From IMG/VR virus record IMGVR_UViG_3300025112_000195, positions 1-23,639 of that record: a stretch of 23,639 bases of DNA; one strand, given 5' to 3'. The notes below the pieces were generated by a model. The model worked only from the letters and a program-made list of their open reading frames with translations. It was not told the DNA's origin and ran no database searches. How positions within the stretch are numbered: the first letter of the stretch is position 1; each line of letters opens with the position of its first letter. This DNA is from a virus. Below are positions 20,448 to 23,639 of the stretch, in pieces. Both the position numbers and the translations under genes were made by a program.

Positions 20448-22468
20448 TGGCAACAATCGGTAGACCAGAAGATATAGAACGAGTCATTCCCCGTGGCAGT
20501 CAACCTATTGCAACCATTCGTAATGCTGGTGCCATCGGTGCAGCGGTTGCTGATCTGGGTACTAGCATCGATCAAGCGGCCAGGGTTGCTGAAAATTACA
20601 AGCTGCGCAAGGACCGGACAGAACTTGTAACGGCCAACAGTAAGTTCGGTATTGATCGGTATAAGTTGCTCAAAGAATTTGAAGATCGTGATGGTGCTAA
20701 CGGAAGCTACAACAAATGGGGTGAGGAGTATCAGACAAATGTTGACGAGTTACTCCGTGAACGAGCAAAGACTATTTCAAACTCCAGGCTGAGAACTGAG
20801 TTTGAAGAATCTCAACAACTCAGTATTGCCGAAGGTGCCGGACGACTGCATGATCACGTTAAGAAAGTTGAGACAGATTTCAAACTTGAAGACTTGAATG
20901 TTCAGTTGGACGACTGGCGAGAGGCTGCGATTAATGGGGATGGTAGGAGCGCTATTTTTGCTATTGAGAGCATGGTTGAACGTTATGAGCTGAACGGGTG
21001 GTTACCGGAGAATAATCAAGTAGCTGAAAATTTCAGACAGAGTGCTGTTAAGGGTTGGATCGAATCACTACCGTCGAACGGGGAACAAGTTGCAGCATTA
21101 GAGTCAGAGTTGGCGAAAGCTAATATGCGGACCGACGTGCGTAAGGCATTACTCAAGGTTGCCAAGGTAGGGGAACTTGCTTATGTCGCTGAACAGATTA
21201 CTCAGAAATATATCGATGACGACATGACATTCGGTGAAATGATTAAAGACGCCGATGATATCGAGGTTGGTGATAAGAGGATCGGTAAACATTTCACTAA
21301 GGAAAGTCTTGTTAAGTTGAAAGTTGAAATCAGACGTCAGGCTAGAAATCGAGAGACTTATCGAGACCATGCCGATCTGGATACTCAGTCTGATCTTCAT
21401 CTTGAATATTACCAGAATATTCGTAGGGGGAAAATCAATCCGGAAACTGGACAACCTTACAAAGTGTCGGACATCCTTCCTGCCGATCTTGAAGAGATGT
21501 CGATAGGTTTACGCAACATGCTGATCGCCGCAGAAGGACAGACGGGCGATCGCACAGTGACACGAACACCTGAGGCAATTCTCGATAAGTTGCTTCAGTA
21601 TCAACACGCTAAAGATTGGACCGGTATGCGTAAATATATATTAGGTTACAAAGAGTCTGCTCCTGATACTAACGGCGAGACTGTTCGTAAAGAGCAGATC
21701 CAGGAACAAAAGGATGCTCTTTTTGAGAAAATTAAAAACGTTCGTCAGACATATAGATTACCAAGTAAAGGCCTGACTAACGATGAAATGTTAGACATAG
21801 AGTCTGCTGTTAGATGGGGGCTTCCAACAATGCCCCCGGACGATCGTAAAAGGATCGAGAGATTTATCGAGACCACAATTCGCGACAAAGGCAAGAATTA
21901 CGATGAAATACTGGTAGCCATAGAGTCAGTTTTGACGAAAGCTGACGCCAGTATTGATGATGAGGAGGAGGCAGGTGTTAAGACAATTGAAGGAGTCGCC
22001 CAGTGGATGACCGCCAGTCACGCTGACAGGTTCATGTCGATGGCATATGACAAGTCTTATAATCCCGACAAGCGACGTAGTTTCTTCACTACTATGGAGA
22101 TGATTCGTTCAAAGTTGGACAAGGCAAAGAAAAAGGATGGTTTCTCTGCGATGGTTGATGCTACCGGCATGTGGATAGACGCGATTTACGAAAACACCGG
22201 TCAGGAACCGACAGATAAGCAGGTTAGAGATTTTGTCGATACGCAGTTAATGATCGACTATGATTGGTATAATGAACGAGTTTATGAATTGGATGCTGAA
22301 GAGCTGGACAAGTTCTATTCTGAGAATATGACAGATGAACAGAAATTTCAGTATATGACAACGACTAGGCCGTTTCTTTATCAGAAGATTCGAGACCTTC
22401 CGGACTTTGAGGATGCAAGCAATCAGAAAATATTAGAGGCAATGGAGCACAGTGCCGCTAACAGATGA
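20447..22468 (+). CDS. Internal core protein, T7 gp15-like (673 aa)
   Basis: This large hydrophilic, helix-rich protein is full of Lys, Glu, Asp and Arg, with likely coiled-coil parts at about 50-160 and 400-560. It shows no enzyme motif, signal peptide or membrane span. T7 gp15 is 747 residues and forms the middle of the internal core that is ejected into the periplasm. Position between the gp14- and gp16-like genes is the main evidence. The ATG at 20447 follows GGGGA about 3 to 8 bases upstream and overlaps the previous stop, so I prefer it to the GTG at 20438. The last 17 bases overlap the next gene. Confidence 0.7.
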   Translation: MATIGRPEDIERVIPRGSQPIATIRNAGAIGAAVADLGTSIDQAARVAENYKLRKDRTELVTANSKFGIDRYKLLKEFEDRDGANGSYNKWGEEYQTNVDELLRERAKTISNSRLRTEFEESQQLSIAEGAGRLHDHVKKVETDFKLEDLNVQLDDWREAAINGDGRSAIFAIESMVERYELNGWLPENNQVAENFRQSAVKGWIESLPSNGEQVAALESELAKANMRTDVRKALLKVAKVGELAYVAEQITQKYIDDDMTFGEMIKDADDIEVGDKRIGKHFTKESLVKLKVEIRRQARNRETYRDHADLDTQSDLHLEYYQNIRRGKINPETGQPYKVSDILPADLEEMSIGLRNMLIAAEGQTGDRTVTRTPEAILDKLLQYQHAKDWTGMRKYILGYKESAPDTNGETVRKEQIQEQKDALFEKIKNVRQTYRLPSKGLTNDEMLDIESAVRWGLPTMPPDDRKRIERFIETTIRDKGKNYDEILVAIESVLTKADASIDDEEEAGVKTIEGVAQWMTASHADRFMSMAYDKSYNPDKRRSFFTTMEMIRSKLDKAKKKDGFSAMVDATGMWIDAIYENTGQEPTDKQVRDFVDTQLMIDYDWYNERVYELDAEELDKFYSENMTDEQKFQYMTTTRPFLYQKIRDLPDFEDASNQKILEAMEHSAANR

Positions 22469-23639
22469 AGAAAAACGCGCATTAGATGAAATGGGCGACG
22501 ACCGCTTAGGGCAGTCGCTATATCGTGCTGCTCGAAAGAATCCTGATGAGTCAGCCAAGATTATCCAGATATCCGACAGCCAAGGACTTCCCACCGATAC
22601 GGTTGAACGTAATCGGGTAGAGACTGAGGCACGTCACAAATACGGTAATATCAGTGTAAGCGAACTTCGTAAGGCCAGTCCGATTACGGCTGAGTACCTG
22701 GAAGACAACGCCCGTGTATCAATTGATGATATCCCAGTCCTCAGAGGTATCGAGAAGGCGCTTACTGATTCTGCGACCCCTTGGTCTGAGGTGTTCAGTA
22801 GATCATTCGATGCTGGCACTTTGGGGCTTGCTAAAAGTGCTTCTGAAATAATTGGGCAAATGCATATCGGTTTGCGTTACCCAATTGCTGATTATATGGA
22901 TGATCGAGAAAGAGCCGAATTGTATAAACGTGTTAACTCGTCATCTTCTGCTTCTCGTCTGCGTGATGAACTAGCCCAACTTGATACACCGGAAGAAAAG
23001 CAGGCATTGCGCGATAAATATGCTGACATTATTGAAAATCCATTGACACCAGAACAATCAGCTCGACGCACACAGGATATTCTCAGTGACCCTGACATTG
23101 CATCTCAACGAAATATCAGCACCAGTCTTGACCAGCAAGCCAGTGAGATGCGAATCAAAACAGATCGGTTTACACCTCGTGGTGTAATTTCAGCAGCCAT
23201 AGAGTCAGTCACCCACATGGTACCAGGATTAGCACTGGGCGCTCTTACTGGAACAGGTAGTATTGCATTGGGATCAATTGCTGCTCATGTGTATGGTCAA
23301 GAATTGTATTATGGGCGCGAAGTTCTTGGTCTTGATGAAAATACGAATCTAGGTCGCGCATTCACGATGGCGAGTACCGAAACATTAGCTGAAATACTTC
23401 CTGTCATGGCATTTTTGGGTAAAAGTGGTGCTGACACCGCACTTCGACAATGGTTACTGGGGACCTTTGGTGAAGCGGGTGAAGAAGTAATTACTGAACT
23501 TGTGCAAAAGGGATTGGATAAAGGGATATACGAAAAAGATGCCAATATGGACAAGGTATTTGACTGGTTATTTTCTCTTGAAGGTTTAAAGGATCTAGGG
23601 TTTTCAGGTCTTGTTGGTGGGCTTGTTGGCACTGTGTTG
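22452..23639 (+). CDS. Internal virion (ejection) protein, T7 gp16-like, cut by the right edge
   Basis: The frame opens with a GTG at 22452 (GGAG four bases upstream) and stays open for 396 codons to the window end, so the product is longer. The start is PLTDEEKRAL. Residues about 1-100 are helical and charged, and 100-260 contain helices with a Leu- and Arg-rich charged run. A Gly/Ala-rich hydrophobic segment follows near 255-280 (MVPGLALGALTGTGSIALG). After it come YGQELYYGREVLGLD and a FGEAGEEVITELVQKGLD-like run near 348-365, patterns frequent in very large phage polyvalent or internal virion proteins. No lytic transglycosylase domain is visible in this part. T7 gp16 is about 1,318 residues, so roughly one third is seen. 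Confidence 0.72.
   Translation, partial: MPLTDEEKRALDEMGDDRLGQSLYRAARKNPDESAKIIQISDSQGLPTDTVERNRVETEARHKYGNISVSELRKASPITAEYLEDNARVSIDDIPVLRGIEKALTDSATPWSEVFSRSFDAGTLGLAKSASEIIGQMHIGLRYPIADYMDDRERAELYKRVNSSSSASRLRDELAQLDTPEEKQALRDKYADIIENPLTPEQSARRTQDILSDPDIASQRNISTSLDQQASEMRIKTDRFTPRGVISAAIESVTHMVPGLALGALTGTGSIALGSIAAHVYGQELYYGREVLGLDENTNLGRAFTMASTETLAEILPVMAFLGKSGADTALRQWLLGTFGEAGEEVITELVQKGLDKGIYEKDANMDKVFDWLFSLEGLKDLGFSGLVGGLVGTVL

Overview
The window is about 23.6 kb of a double-stranded DNA tailed phage (Caudoviricetes) with podovirus, T7-like virion genes. The evidence is the order of the rightward genes: terminase small and large subunits, T7-gp8-type head-tail connector (portal), scaffold, major capsid protein, decoration-type proteins, gp11-type tail adaptor, gp12-type nozzle, then four genes in the positions of T7 gp13, gp14, gp15 and gp16. 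Recognition is by sequence patterns and gene order only; no database was searched. There are no integrase, tRNA or host genes here. The host cannot be read directly. A single-pass coiled-coil protein resembling an inner-membrane spanin, and the T7-type internal proteins, suggest a Gram-negative bacterium (inference).

Layout. (1) 35-66: a rightward intrinsic-terminator-like hairpin, closing a rightward gene off the left edge. (2) 103-2978, leftward: a compact accessory operon. In transcription order it encodes a 94-aa hypothetical, a 229-aa protein with two cysteine clusters, a 92-aa hypothetical, a 60-aa acidic protein, a 172-aa hypothetical, a 51-aa acidic peptide and a DNA cytosine-methyltransferase-like protein. 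Three of these genes share an AAGGACCAA element just before the start codon. (3) 2979-3480: a 502-bp divergent intergenic region with a good leftward sigma70-type promoter, repeated TGATAGCA octamers, three tandem-dimer repeats and an AT-rich tract. It abuts the small terminase gene and is the best candidate here for a control, packaging or replication site. (4) 3481-7547: TerS, a structured 223-bp spacer, small virion-type proteins, a fibre-like beta protein, an M23 metallopeptidase and TerL. (5) 7544-14618: small open frames, connector, two membrane proteins, scaffold, capsid protein and two tandem paralogous decoration-like proteins, each followed by a GC-rich hairpin. (6) 14671-23639: a conserved hypothetical, a tail adaptor made of three tandem gp11-like domains, the nozzle protein with an apparent inserted carbohydrate-binding-like domain, and the internal core or ejection proteins, the last cut by the right edge.

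Genes in the rightward module are packed tightly, often with ATGA or TAATG overlaps and several GTG or TTG starts, so they are probably one or a few long late transcripts tuned by translational coupling and intercistronic hairpins. TerS and TerL would drive packaging through the connector into a scaffold-built capsid. The adaptor and nozzle then close the head and form the short tail. The gp13-gp16-like proteins would be packaged inside and ejected to carry DNA across the cell envelope. The most unusual items are the triplicated adaptor, the duplicated decoration protein with a frozen core, the fibre-like and peptidase genes lying between TerS and TerL, and the repeat-rich divergent region.
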